Assembly: GCA_000498155.1 (NCBI GenBank)
Contig: AXZN01000002.1
Coordinates: 248,001 to 312,000 of the forward strand
Length of the DNA stretch: 64,000 nucleotides
From: Shiraia sp. slf14
Lineage: Eukaryota > Ascomycota > Dothideomycetes > Pleosporales > Shiraiaceae
Direction of reading: 5' to 3'
Shown in pieces: positions 1 through 11,356 of the stretch. The translations under genes were made by a program, and so were the position numbers. The notes beneath the pieces are model-generated. The model was not told the DNA's origin, did not search any database, and was given only the letters and a program-made list of their open reading frames with translations. The number at the start of each line of letters is the position of its first letter. The first letter of the stretch is position 1.

Positions 1-3000
1 AGGCCCACGCCGCTGGACTCGGAGATTCCGGGGGGTTGGATAGAGACGCCTGCGGATCCGAATCGGCATCAGTCTTATATTGGGTCGCAGTATGAGGGAG
101 ATGATGGTGTTACTCCTCGGGCGGTAGAGCATACGCATAATGCTTTCTTTACAAGCGCGAGTGAGCGCCATGCTACTGGGCAAGGGGAGGGACTGTTTTC
201 AGGACCGAAGAAAGATGCAGAGAAAGAGGCGCAGGTGCCCGGTACGATACCAATTTTGAACAATCAAGAGGACGCTGCGGTCGAGTCGCGAGATGGCCTT
301 AGTGGCGCCGTTGTAGCCGCGCCTGTGGACAAAGAGGTTGCACCAGAGCCATATGTTGAACCCGTTGAGAAGTTAGAGACCGCAGAGGCCGACTCTTCCG
401 ATTCTGGTCACAATAATTCTGGAGAATATGCAGGTATCAAGCCAGCAGAAGCCGCCCAGCGACCGCAATTGCAATCGAAGCAATCCAAATCCATGACCGA
501 AGACGACCTCTTTCGAGCCTTGTCGCGAAGGCGAACCGGCCAGACTGGTGGCCTTAGTAGGAGCAACACAGCTGGAACTGGAACAAGTGTTGAAGAAGAG
601 GACGAAATCAACAATCTCATGTCAAAGATGTTTGGACGCACCCGGCAAGAAGGCTCTGAAGAAGAAAAGACCAGACATCAAGGCGTTATATTCAAACACC
701 TTACAGTAAAAGGAATGGGCATTGGCGCAGCTTTACAACCTACAGTTGGAACTTTCTTCACCAACCCCATCCGCTTCGCCAAAAACCTCTTCACCAAAGG
801 CCCCCGAAAAGCCGCTGGCAAGCCTCCGATCCGCACAATTATCGACGACTTCAGCGGCTGCATCAAACCCGGAGAAATGTGCTTGGTTCTCGGTCGACCT
901 GGCGCAGGGTGCTCTACATTTTTGAAAATCATCGGCAACCAGCGATTCGGCTTTGAAGACATTTCCGGAGACGTATCTTATGGTGGTACAGATGCCGAGG
1001 AGATGCGCAAGAAGTATCGCAGCGAAGTGCTGTATAATCCCGAAGACGATTTGCACTATGCTACGTTGAAGGTCAAGCAGACTTTGAAGTTTGCACTCAA
1101 GACGAGAACGCCGGGGAAAGCTTCTAGGAATGAAGGGGAGTCGAGGAAGGATTATGTGAATGAGTTTTTGCGGGTTGTGACCAAGTTGTTTTGGATTGAA
1201 CATACTATGAATACGTAAGTTTTTTGTAAAGCGTAAAGTGGTATGTGGAACTGATTGGAAGTAGTAAGGTTGGTAACGAACTTGTTCGCGGTGTGTCTGG
1301 CGGCGAGAAGAAGCGAGTGTCTATTGCTGAAGCTATGATTACAAAAGCCAGTGTTCAGTCTTGGGATAATTCTACGCGCGGTCTTGATGCCAGTACAGCG
1401 CTGGAATATGTTCAAAGTCTCCGATCGCTTACCAACATGGCGCAAATTTCGACGTCTGTCGCTTTATACCAAGCTGGAGAGAGTTTGTATGAGCTTTTCG
1501 ACAAAGTGCTATTGATCCACGAGGGACGCTGTTGTTACTTTGGTCCTGCAGAGCACGCAGCAGAGTACTTTAAAACCCTCGGATTCTCGCGACCGGAACG
1601 ATGGACCACGGCGGATTTCTTGACTTCAGTTACAGATGACCACGAGCGGCATGTTAGAGAAGGATATGAAGACCGCATTCCTCGTACTGGCGCACAGTTT
1701 GGAAAAGCTTTTGCGGATAGCGAGCAAGCGCAAGCTAATCTCGCTGAGATCGAAGAGTTTGAAAGAGAGACAAAACGCCAGGCTGAACTGAGGGACCAAG
1801 CTCGCACGAAAGCAACGAAAAAGAAGAACTTTACGCTGTCTTTTCCTGCTCAAGTTTCTGCTTGTACTAAGCGCCAGTTTTTGGTCATGATTGGAGACAA
1901 ACAATCGCTTGCTGGAAAGTGGGGAGGAATCCTTTTCCAAGCACTTATCGTTGGGTCGCTATTTTACAACCTGCCACCTACTGCTGCTGGAGCGTTTCCT
2001 CGTGGTGGTGTGATTTTCTTCATGTTGCTTTTCAATGGTGCGTATCCTCACTTCCAAGTCTATCAGAAATGTTTAACTAATGACATCGACAATAGCTCTA
2101 CTGGCGCTCGCAGAACTCACTGCCGCTTTTGAAAGTCGACCTATCCTTCTCAAGCACAAGTCTTTCTCGTTCTACCGACCAGCTGCATACGCTATCGCCC
2201 AGACTGTCGTCGACGTACCGCTTGTATTCGTTCAAGTAGTCATCTTCGATGTCGTCGTTTACTTCATGGCAAACTTACAACGCACAGCATCACAATTTTT
2301 CATCTCTCTACTATTCTTATGGATCATTACAATGACCATGTACGCCTTCTTCCGTGCCATCGGCGCACTAGTCGGCTCCTTGGACATAGCAACAAGAATC
2401 ACAGGCGTAGCTATTCAAGCTCTTGTCGTGTACACCGGATACTTGATTCCCCCTTCGAAAATGCATCCCTGGTTCTCTTGGCTACGCTGGATCAATCCAA
2501 TCCAATACGGCTTTGAAGGACTTCTCACCAACGAATTCTACAACCTCGAAATCCAATGTACTCCACCGTACATCGTTCCACAGATCCCAGGTGCTCAGGA
2601 ACAGTATCAATCGTGTGCCCTGCAAGGCAATACGCCAGGTTCCTTGACGGTTTCGGGCGCGAATTACATTCAAGTTGCATTCCAGTACTCGCGATCGCAT
2701 CTGTGGCGTAACTTCGGCATTATATGCGCTTTCTTCATCTTCTTTGTGGCACTCACAGCGTTTGGCATGGAGATTCAGAAGCCTAATAAGGGTGGTGGCG
2801 CTGTCACTATCTACAAGCGAGGCCAGGTACCCAAGACTGTAGAGAAAGAGATGGAGAGCAAGAGTTTTGCGAAAGATGAGGAGAGTGGAGGTTCGAAAGC
2901 AGTTGCTGAGAAGCATTCTGCTAGTGATACCGATGAGTCTGGGAAGACTGTTGAGGGCGTTGCTAAGAATGAGACTATCTTTACGTTTCAAAATATCAAT

Positions 3001-5100
3001 TATACGATCCCGTATGAGAAGGGCGAGAGGACGTTGTTGGATGGTGTACAAGGGTATGTTTATTTATCTCCATGCAGAAATGTCGCGGACTAATTGTAAT
3101 TTAGATACGTCAAGCCAGGCAAGCTCACTGCTTTGATGGGCGCTTCAGGAGCTGGAAAGACGACATTGCTCAATACACTCGCCCAGCGGATCAATTTTGG
3201 AGTCGTCCGTGGAGACTTTTTGGTTGACGGAAAACCATTACCTTCGTCTTTTCAACGATCGACTGGATTTGCGGAGCAGATGGATGTTCACGAATCCACA
3301 GCTACGGTACGGGAAGCACTGCAATTCTCAGCACGTCTTAGACAGCCTAAGGAGACACCGCTCAAGGAAAAGTACGAATATGTTGAGACTATTATCGATC
3401 TACTTGAAATGCGCGATATTGCTGGAGCAGCAATCGGGACTAGTGGAAACGGCCTTAATCAAGAGCAACGCAAACGATTGACCATTGGAGTTGAACTAGC
3501 TAGTAAGCCTGAGCTGCTTATGTTTCTGGATGAGCCTACTTCTGGTCTTGATTCCGGTGCTGCGTTTAATATTGTTCGCTTCTTACGCAAACTTGCCGAT
3601 GCAGGACAAGCCATTTTATGCACTATACATCAACCCAGTGCAGTTCTATTCGAGCATTTTGACCAGCTCCTTCTTCTCAAGTCTGGCGGCCGCACAGTAT
3701 ACTTTGGCGAGCTAGGCCACGATTCCAAAAACCTACTCGAATACCTCGAACACAACGGCGCAAAGAAATGCCCACCACAAGACAACCCAGCAGAGTACAT
3801 GCTCGAAGTGATCGGAGCAGGAAACCCAGACTACAAAGGGCAAGACTGGGGCGACGTCTGGCAAAACTCCAGCGAGAACTCTGCACTCAGCAAAGAAATC
3901 CAAGAAATCGCAAAGTCCCGACAAGCAGCATCCAAAAACCAAGAAGCCAGAGATGACCGCGAATACGCCATGCCATACGCCCAGCAATGGCTCGCCGTCA
4001 TACGCCGCAGCTTCATAGCCATCTGGCGCGATCCAGAATACGTACTAGGAATCACCATGCTACACATCTTCACCGCGCTCTTCAACGGCTTCACATTCTG
4101 GAACCTAGGCCAATCTCAAATCGACATGCAATCACGTCTCTTCTCCATCTTCATGACACTTACCATCTCACCACCACTCATCCAACAGCTTCAACCGCGC
4201 TTTATCAACATGCGCGCCATCTACGAGTCGCGAGAAGGTAGTGCGAAGATATACTCGTGGACGGCGATGGTGTGGGGCACGATTCTGAGTGAGGTGCCCT
4301 ACCGAGTGGTTGCGGGCACTATTTACTGGTGCTGTTGGTACTTCCCACCGGGCTTCCCGCGAGACACGTATACGGCGGCTAGTGTGTGGCTTTTTGTGAT
4401 GCAGTTTGAAATGTTCTATCTGGGGTTCGGGCAGGCGATTGCGGCGTTTAGTCCGAATGAGTTGTTGGCTTCGCTTTTGGTGCCGCTTTTTTTCACGTTC
4501 AGTAAGTTTTGTGTATCTTTTTGACTATGGGTGCAGAAGCTAATGGAGCAATCTAGTTGTGTCGTTTTGCGGTGTGGTGGTGCCGTATGCTGGGTTGATT
4601 AGTTTCTGGCGCTCGTGGATGTATTGGTTGACGCCGTTCAAGTATCTTCTGGAAGGCTTCCTTGCGCTGTTGACGCAGGGACAAGTTGTTCGCTGTGAGA
4701 CTAGTGAGCTTGCTATCTTCCCACCTCCTCCTGGCCAAGATTGTCAGTCGTATGCTGGGCAGTTTGCGCAGCAGTCTGGTGGATATGTGGAAACACAGTC
4801 TAATGGTGACTGTGGGTATTGTCAATTTGCAACGGGCGAGGCATTTGCAGCATCGTTCAATGTGTTTCCAAGATATATTTGGCGAGATTTCGGTATGTTT
4901 GCAAACACGACAAGGTATTCAGTTTACTAACATCCCAATTAGGCATTATGTGGGCATTCATCTTGTTCAACTTTGCGGTGGTGTTTGTTTGCACATATCT
5001 GTATCTTGGAGGGGCACGTAAGATCAAGGCACTTTTCAGTCCAGCAGCGAGAAAGCAGAAGAGTGAGAGGAAAAGGAAACAGAGCGGTGATGCAGCATAG
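1..5100 (+). CDS. PDR-type (ABCG) full-length multidrug ABC transporter, 5' partial, six visible exons
   Basis: ATP-driven plasma-membrane efflux pump of the fungal pleiotropic drug resistance family. Exons read 1-1214, 1265-2037, 2096-3053, 3105-4501, 4557-4892 and 4943-5100; all five introns are 50-58 bp with GT-AG ends, and joining restores one frame of 1611 residues. The frame is open to base 1, so the true start lies upstream or in an earlier exon. Layout is NBD1-TMD1-NBD2-TMD2. NBD1 has the degenerate fungal Walker A GRPGAGCST (about residue 298), signature VSGGEKKR and the unusual Walker B WDNSTRGLD. NBD2 has the canonical GASGAGKTT (about residue 994), the altered signature LNQEQRKRL and FLDEPTSGLD. 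The asymmetric catalytic sites are normal for PDR proteins. The long acidic N-terminal leader and the NBD2 sequence resemble the Snq2-like branch; the exact orthologue is not assigned. Confidence 0.95.
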
Positions 5101-6351
5101 ACAGTTGTCGTCAGGCACAAGACAATAGGAGGGCTCGGGTGAAACCGTAGCTCGTCCACGGCCGGCACAGCTTGATGTTAGCGTAGGCATGTCTCAATTG
5201 AGAATGTGGGTCCACTTTTCCGTTTCTGTGAGAGTTTTCCCCGCGAAAAGCTACTCGAGACAGTTGCAAGCATGTGCAAGTGGAGTATGGCGAAAAAGGT
5301 CATGGCACCACCGCCTTTGCGATGCATGCAAGTGGCAATAATCAATTGAAGGATTTTCTCTTTAGTTATGCATGTCTCAAGTAACGAACTTTGAATCTGC
5401 TGCCCAAATTGAGGGAAAATAACTCATGCTACTCATGCTGGTGGGCAGTGAACTTTGTGTGTACTTGCACAACCACTACAGTATCAGGACCGCGGCTGAG
5501 CATCTGCATTCTCGACAGCGACAGGTCAGTGCGAAAGTAAACATTTGCGCGATTAATACTTCGGCTCATCATCGATATCTGGGCAGGCAATGCAGTTGGC
5601 AAGGAGCTCGGCTTAAGGTTCAAACAAGGCAGCTTATTACCTATCAATTACCGAAACTGCATCCCCTAGCCCAGGGCAATTGTGAAACGATTTGAAATGC
5701 CTCAGCTTTTCCGTAAGTCTAGACAGCCGCCTGTCCGGATGATGCACGTTCGTCTGGACGTTCCATCAACCTGCAGGGATGGCGCGATGATCGAAGGCAC
5801 ACGAGCTGGAATCGGAACCCGTTTGGAGCTGTCTGCACCGCCACCATAAAGTCACTAACGAACATCGTGACCTGGGCATGGGGTACCGCTTGGCAGCTGA
5901 GGTAAAATTAGCACAGAGCCGTGAATTGCCTTGAGGCATGACTGACTCTTGGAGAGTTTGCCAAAGCGGTGGACGAACAAACTTTGTGTCACGAGGGATA
6001 TATGCTGATGGGCTCATCTCAGGGCACGCGAGCTCAAGTAATATGGGTGTTTCAACAACCAATGGAATGATGACGAAAGGGAATACCCGCTTCCGGCCAG
6101 TAGGTGTGTGGTGACGCAAGGCTTGTGTACCCCACAGAAAACCACCCAAGTCCGCCTGGGGGGTCCAGCCAGACGTCTCTGCTGCGCAAGCTGTGGCGGG
6201 GGTAGCCAATACTCGCTCAGAGAAAGTAATTATTTCACATTGCTCGGCTCAAGTCACGCGGGGTTTTCTTGTCCTCGCAAGGGGCAAAGCTGCAGGCAGA
6301 CGGCGAATTGTGAATGAATCATGACACACATTGTACTCTCTCTCTTTGAGC

Positions 6352-6382
6352 GCAGCAGCAGCGGCAGCAGTAGCAGCAGCAG
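6352..6382. repeat. GCA trinucleotide microsatellite in the PEPCK upstream region
   Basis: Imperfect run of GCA/GCG/GTA triplets about 30 bp long, directly after a CT-rich tract. It is outside any coding region and likely length-variable. Confidence 0.7.
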
Positions 6383-6672
6383 TACTATCACCGTAAATCT
6401 ATCTAGACTCTCCTTCATTTGCTGTCCATGCGTGCAGTCTCGGTCGCCCGCTACCAACCCATCGCTGGAAGAAGTGTCTGCCGGTCACCTCTCCCGACTG
6501 CACCCACAGCTCTTCCACTTTTCCGCATAATTTTCGTCACCAGTGAGCCGAACGGCTCTGGGACTACCAGCCCAGGCGTAACGGGCCAATCATCGATCGG
6601 TGCGCTAGCTGCCGCCCGATCCACGTCTTCGACGCCTGGGGAGCGCAAAGAGGTGACGAAGGAGTGTCGCGG

Positions 6673-6679
6673 TATTAAA
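6673..6679 (+). promoter_or_regulatory. Candidate TATA element for PEPCK
   Basis: TATTAAA sits about 150 bp upstream of the PEPCK start codon, followed by a CT-rich stretch that could contain the transcription start. Assigned on position and sequence only. Confidence 0.3.
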
Positions 6680-6823
6680 GAGGGCTTGCACCCGGGTTTT
6701 TCTACTGCGACAGCTTCAGCTTCTTTCTTGACACGAGACTTTGCCCGTCAAAAAGTGTCTACATTTTCTTACACCCAGAAAGCTTGTTTGCATTCTTGTT
6801 CAAAGTTACATCTATACAGCACA

Positions 6824-9189
6824 ATGGTTTCGCAAACGGTTAACAAGACAAACCTCCATCCTGGCGGTCTTGCGTAAGTCGATCCCTTGTTTGCTCTGGT
6901 TATGGTGTTGTGTCGAATTGGTGTATTTTTGTCAAATTTTTGTTTGTCTGGGTACCTGATCACCCTGCTCGACACTGCCTCTCCATTTCGTCGTCTTTGT
7001 TCATTGAGCTGAACTGACATGATTCCAGACCTGCCAAGGAAAAGCACACTGAGATCGAAGAGGAGCTTCATGACAAGGCACACATTGACTACGATCGTGT
7101 AGCCATTGTAAGTTTCCACTATGACGAGTGGCTTGCAGATCAATTGCTAATAGCCGTTCCACCAGGTCGCAAATCCCTCAGTCGCAGCTCTCTACGAGGA
7201 TGCCCTAGTCTACGAGACTGGCTCAGCCATCACAGCTTCAGGCGCGCTCTCGGCCTACTCAGGCGCAAAGACCGGACGATCACCCTCGGATAAACGCATT
7301 GTCGAAGAGGAGGGCTCAAAAGACGATGTCTGGTGGGGCCCTGTGAACAAGCCGATGGCACCCGATGTAAGTCTTGCCCTTACGTTTGCGCTTGCCCTTG
7401 AGTTTCTGCAGCCTTGGGTAAAAGAAAATCGCTCGTGAAATCGGTGGACGTCATGCAGCGCTAGACAACTACCCGATTCAGACGCTTGCCGTTCTCATCC
7501 TTGCACGTGGCGCGCTTGGGTCTCGGCTCCCCCGCATCTCGCCATGCGCGACGGTTGCAGTTCCTCACGTGACCGACCATTTCATTGCCGCACATTGCTA
7601 ACCACACGACCAGGTCTGGCGTATCAACCGTGAGCGTGCTATCGATTATCTCAACACCAGGAACCGTATCTACGTTGTTGATGGATTTGCTGGCTGGGAT
7701 GAGCGCTACAGGATACGCGTTCGCGTTGTGTGCGCTCGTGCGTACCACGCTCTCTTCATGCGCAACATGTTGATCCGTCCTTCAAGAGAAGAGTTGGAAC
7801 ACTTCCACCCCGACTATGTCATCTACAATGCTGGTGCTTTCCCTGCCAACAGGTACACTAGCGGAATGACTTCTTCCACTTCCGTTGCTCTCAACTTCGC
7901 CGAGAAGGAGATGATCATTCTCGGAACTGAATATGCTGGTAAGTCCTGCTGCCTACAGAGTCTTCAAGCTTCGAGTTGGACGCCTGTCAAAATTCATTGT
8001 AGCAGCCAGGCTTCATCATTGCTGAGGCCTTGGCGTGCGCGAAAGTTCAATGAAGTCGCCTGGCTGAATCTTTGATCCGAACTCGACTGGGCTCAACTTG
8101 AAGCTTACAGACTCTATAAACATACAGTCTAAGGACTACAGCTAACTCTAAAAAGGTGAAATGAAAAAGGGAATCTTCACTGTCCTCTTCTACGAGATGC
8201 CCGTCAAGCACAACGTCTTGACTCTGCACTCCTCCGCCAACGAGGGTCAGAGCGGCGATGTTACCGTCTTCTTCGGCTTGTCTGGAACTGGAAAGACGAC
8301 TCTCTCCGCCGACCCCAAGCGCGCCCTCATTGGTGACGATGAGCACTGCTGGAGCGACACTGGTATCTTCAACATCGAAGGCGGCTGCTACGCCAAGTGC
8401 ATTGGTCTTTCAGCTGAAAAGGAGCCCGATATCTTCGGCGCCATCCGCTTCGGTGCCATTCTCGAGAACGTTGTCTTCGACCCCACCACCCGCCTCGTCG
8501 ACTACGACGACGACACCCTCACCGAGAACACCCGCTGCGCCTATCCCATCGAGTACATCGAGAACACCAAGATTCCCTGCATCTCAAACAACCACCCTAA
8601 GAACATCATCCTCCTCACCTGCGATGCACGTGGTGTCCTGCCTCCCATCTCCAAGCTCAGCCCCGAGCAAACCATGTACCACTTTATCTCTGGCTACACT
8701 TCCAAGATGGCCGGAACTGAGCAAGGTGTTACTGAGCCCCAGGCTACGTTCTCGTCGTGTTTCGCTCAGCCGTTCTTGGCACTCCACCCCATGCGCTACG
8801 CCAAGATGCTGGCGGAGAAGATTCAAGAACACAACGCCAACGCATGGCTTCTGAACACCGGCTGGGTCGGTTCGTCAGCCACCCAGGGCGGAAAGCGATG
8901 TCCATTAAAATATACTCGCGCTATCCTGGATGCTATTCACTCCGGCGAGCTCGCCCAGGTCGAGTACGAGACTTACGAAACCTTCGGTTTGTCCGTACCA
9001 AAGACTTGCCCCGGCGTCCCAGACGACCTCCTTAACCCCGCTAAGTCCTGGAGCGGCGCTGCTAACTTCAAGGGCGAGGTCGAGAAGCTTGGAAAGCTCT
9101 TCATGGAGAACTTCAAGAAGTACGAAGACCAGGCCACACCGGAAGTCCTCAAGGCCGGTCCTCACGTATGCTGCTGCCCCAAGCATTAA
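6824..9189 (+). CDS. PCK1: Phosphoenolpyruvate carboxykinase (ATP)
   Basis: Cytosolic enzyme that converts oxaloacetate and ATP to phosphoenolpyruvate, ADP and CO2, the committed step of gluconeogenesis. Exons 6824-6873, 7029-7107, 7166-7366, 7614-7938 and 8156-9189 join in frame to 562 residues, the usual length for ATP-dependent PEPCK. Visible motifs are the substrate-site GRSPSDKR in exon 3, RVVCARAYHALF and EYAGEMKKG, the kinase P-loop GLSGTGKTT (about residue 259), and the metal/nucleotide motif LIGDDEHCWSD. The ATG at 6824 gives the family N-terminus (LHPGG). Introns 1, 3 and 4 (155, 247, 217 bp) are long beside the ~50 bp introns elsewhere in the window. The C-terminus ends in an uncommon CCCPKH. 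In fungi this gene is typically glucose-repressed and induced on acetate or ethanol; regulation was not read from this sequence. Confidence 0.97.
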
Positions 9190-10392
9190 ATCAGCCACCA
9201 TTTCTTTTGATATCTGGCCTGCTTTAATGTACTGATGGAACAAAACCCTTTTCTTACATTTTCACAGACTGAGTAAACTCAAAACCACGATGAAAGCGGT
9301 TCCCTTTTTCCCTTATTTTGATTTGGTTGTGGGTATCAATACGCCCATTGATGGAAAATGATTTTCTTTCCTTGGTTTAATATTTCTTATTTCTCTATTT
9401 TCCTCCTCGGTCATATAACCCTCCCGAACACATCACCCCGCCGCCGACACTGTATTATCGACCACCACCACCACCAACCAGCTCTACAACCATCGAAACC
9501 ATCTGCTGCCTGTCACTTCCCATGGCAAACGAACCGAATGACACAAGACCTGAGATCTTCTCCTGTCTATTTTCCTTACATTTTTATATTTGGGTAGCTT
9601 GGGAGTTTGGACTCTATTGGCATTTGCATGAGTGGAGTGACGAAGGGGAAGAGGAGAAGAGAAGAGGGAAAAGTAGTTAGCCTCTTGCACATAGATGAAA
9701 TGACCATTTGCTTTGGTTTACAGATTCACTTGCGAACGATTGTGCTGGCTGATCACATGATACATCCCCACGTGCCAGACACGCATCCACATGGCAAACA
9801 TGGCAAGCACGATGACACCTCGTGGCAAGACACGATACATAGTCGTAGCGAGGCTTTATTGGCTATAGTGAGCTGCGAATACTGCATGTCGTTGTAGGAC
9901 AATGTTTCAATGACAGGGTTTCTTGAAGGGAGACGGTATTCCCAACTAGAGCATAGAGAAACAACAGCTTCGATTTGCAGAATGATGGCGTCGCAAGAAG
10001 GGACGTTTGCGAACAAGGGCGCTTTTGAGAATGTTTCGTGCGCTGCATCAATGACGATATCGGGGAATAAGTTCTCAGTGGAGAAGCGCAGGAAGGTTTG
10101 AGTAACGGCCGTAACAAGTGTTGTCTACGTATGAAGCCTCTGACTAGATGTTTTGCGACCCAACACTTCGACGCTCTCAAAATATGAGTAAAATGAAAAA
10201 GGGAAAAGTGAGATTCTTGTACTGCTGTTTATTCCCTGTGTATTGAGTACCTTTGATGCAATGCATTGCGACAAAACGCGTTCGTGGTGGGTCACGTGAT
10301 CCGACATACAACCACCCAAATATCTATCTCCCGCGCCCGACCACCCACACCCCACCCGATAAAAAGCGACAAAAAGATAAAAAGAAATGTCT
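9190..10392. other. Intergenic: PEPCK 3' flank to tRNA
   Basis: Low-complexity C/A- and T-rich stretch just after PEPCK (about 9290-9600), then ordinary sequence with only short frames of no recognisable character. No gene supported. Confidence 0.55.
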
Positions 10393-10490
10393 TCCGGTAC
10401 CGGGAGTCGAACCCGGCTCTCGTCGGGCGCTTCCAAAGCTCAACTTGAGCTCATGAAAGCGACGGATGCTAGCCGATACACCATACCGGA
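10393..10490 (-). tRNA. tRNA-Glu (UUC anticodon) with 27-nt intron
   Basis: On the minus strand the acceptor halves TCCGGTA and TACCGGA pair over all seven positions. The T arm is CCGGG-TTCGACT-CCCGG, and the anticodon stem is CGTCG/CGACG around loop CTTTCA..C with anticodon TTC. A 27-nt intron (plus-strand 10427-10453) sits after position 37, the canonical place for nuclear tRNA introns. The anticodon is read at plus-strand 10455-10457. The mature molecule would be 71 nt before CCA addition. Confidence 0.93.
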
Positions 10491-11356
10491 TGATGTTTGA
10501 TTTATAGAATTTCTTGGGATTCAAAATGCTATGATGACAACAAAAGCATTTGTTGAAATTGTGAGGGTGTTAAAGAATTTTTTAGTGGGGGTTTGCCCCA
10601 GAGTCGGCCTAATTAACCGTATGCATGACCCTAATTCAGAACAGGCATGGAATGGATTCAACCATGGAACTTGTTCTTAACGAGTGGAACCTTGCAAAAT
10701 GTTTTGAAAACTGGAGGTCAAGATAACACAATAGGAACACATCTACTTTAGTACTAAAAAATAAACAAAGGAGAAATTGATACTGTTCTAGCGAGCTGAA
10801 GCCTACAAAGGGTTACACGTTAGTATCTGTGGTCTTCTGCGCCGTAATGTTATATAGGGCTTCCTTTTATTACAAACGGGAATCTTTTGTAGTGGGTTAA
10901 CGTAGGCAAGTATTATTTCGAGGCTTAGCCGGTCACTCAAGGGTATCACGCTTGTGTAAGCTCATCGTCAATATTGAAGAGGAGATTTTTGAATACCTAG
11001 GTAGACTTGTAATAGGCTCTCTCGTAAGCACGTAAAGCCGGGAGATGAGCGAACGTTCCTCACGTATCTTCAACATACAACACAAATTTAACAGCTTAGT
11101 TAGGGTAGAAAGCTTTAAAAAATAATTTGCATATACTGTATTAGCGTATAGACTAATTTTGGAGTAACTCTTATCAATAGCAGTAGCTAAAAAGCCAAAA
11201 GAAATTACCTTGATTTTATCTCCTGCTTTTACGTATGTACGAGAGAGGGGACCAACCTTAAGGCTGTGTCGCGTAAAGTCGCGCGGCGCGTCTACCTGGG
11301 AGCATCACCATAACCCCGCCAGCTCACCTGGGTACCCACGCACCACGCACCCTGCT
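10491..11356. other. AT-rich non-coding patch beside the tRNA, possible decayed repeat
   Basis: From about 10740 to 11210 the sequence is AT-rich and stop-rich in all frames. TpA steps are frequent while CpA/TpG steps are sparse, most clearly at 11090-11205. That composition is what repeat-induced point mutation leaves in ascomycete transposons, and tRNA flanks are common insertion sites. I see no terminal repeats or transposase motif, so this is only a candidate relic. Confidence 0.3.

Larger units (their letters stand above)
5101..6823. other. Intergenic: ABC transporter 3' flank and PEPCK upstream region
   Basis: No convincing gene in either strand. Open frames here are short and have no family resemblance or codon regularity. 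The proximal part should hold the PEP carboxykinase promoter: a TATTAAA element lies at 6673-6679, followed by a pyrimidine-rich leader before the ATG at 6824. A GCA-rich microsatellite lies at 6352-6382. Confidence 0.6.

Noticed and set aside
5766..6209. 147-codon open frame on the minus strand in the PEPCK upstream region
   Set aside because: No family resemblance, irregular composition, and it overlaps the expected promoter region.
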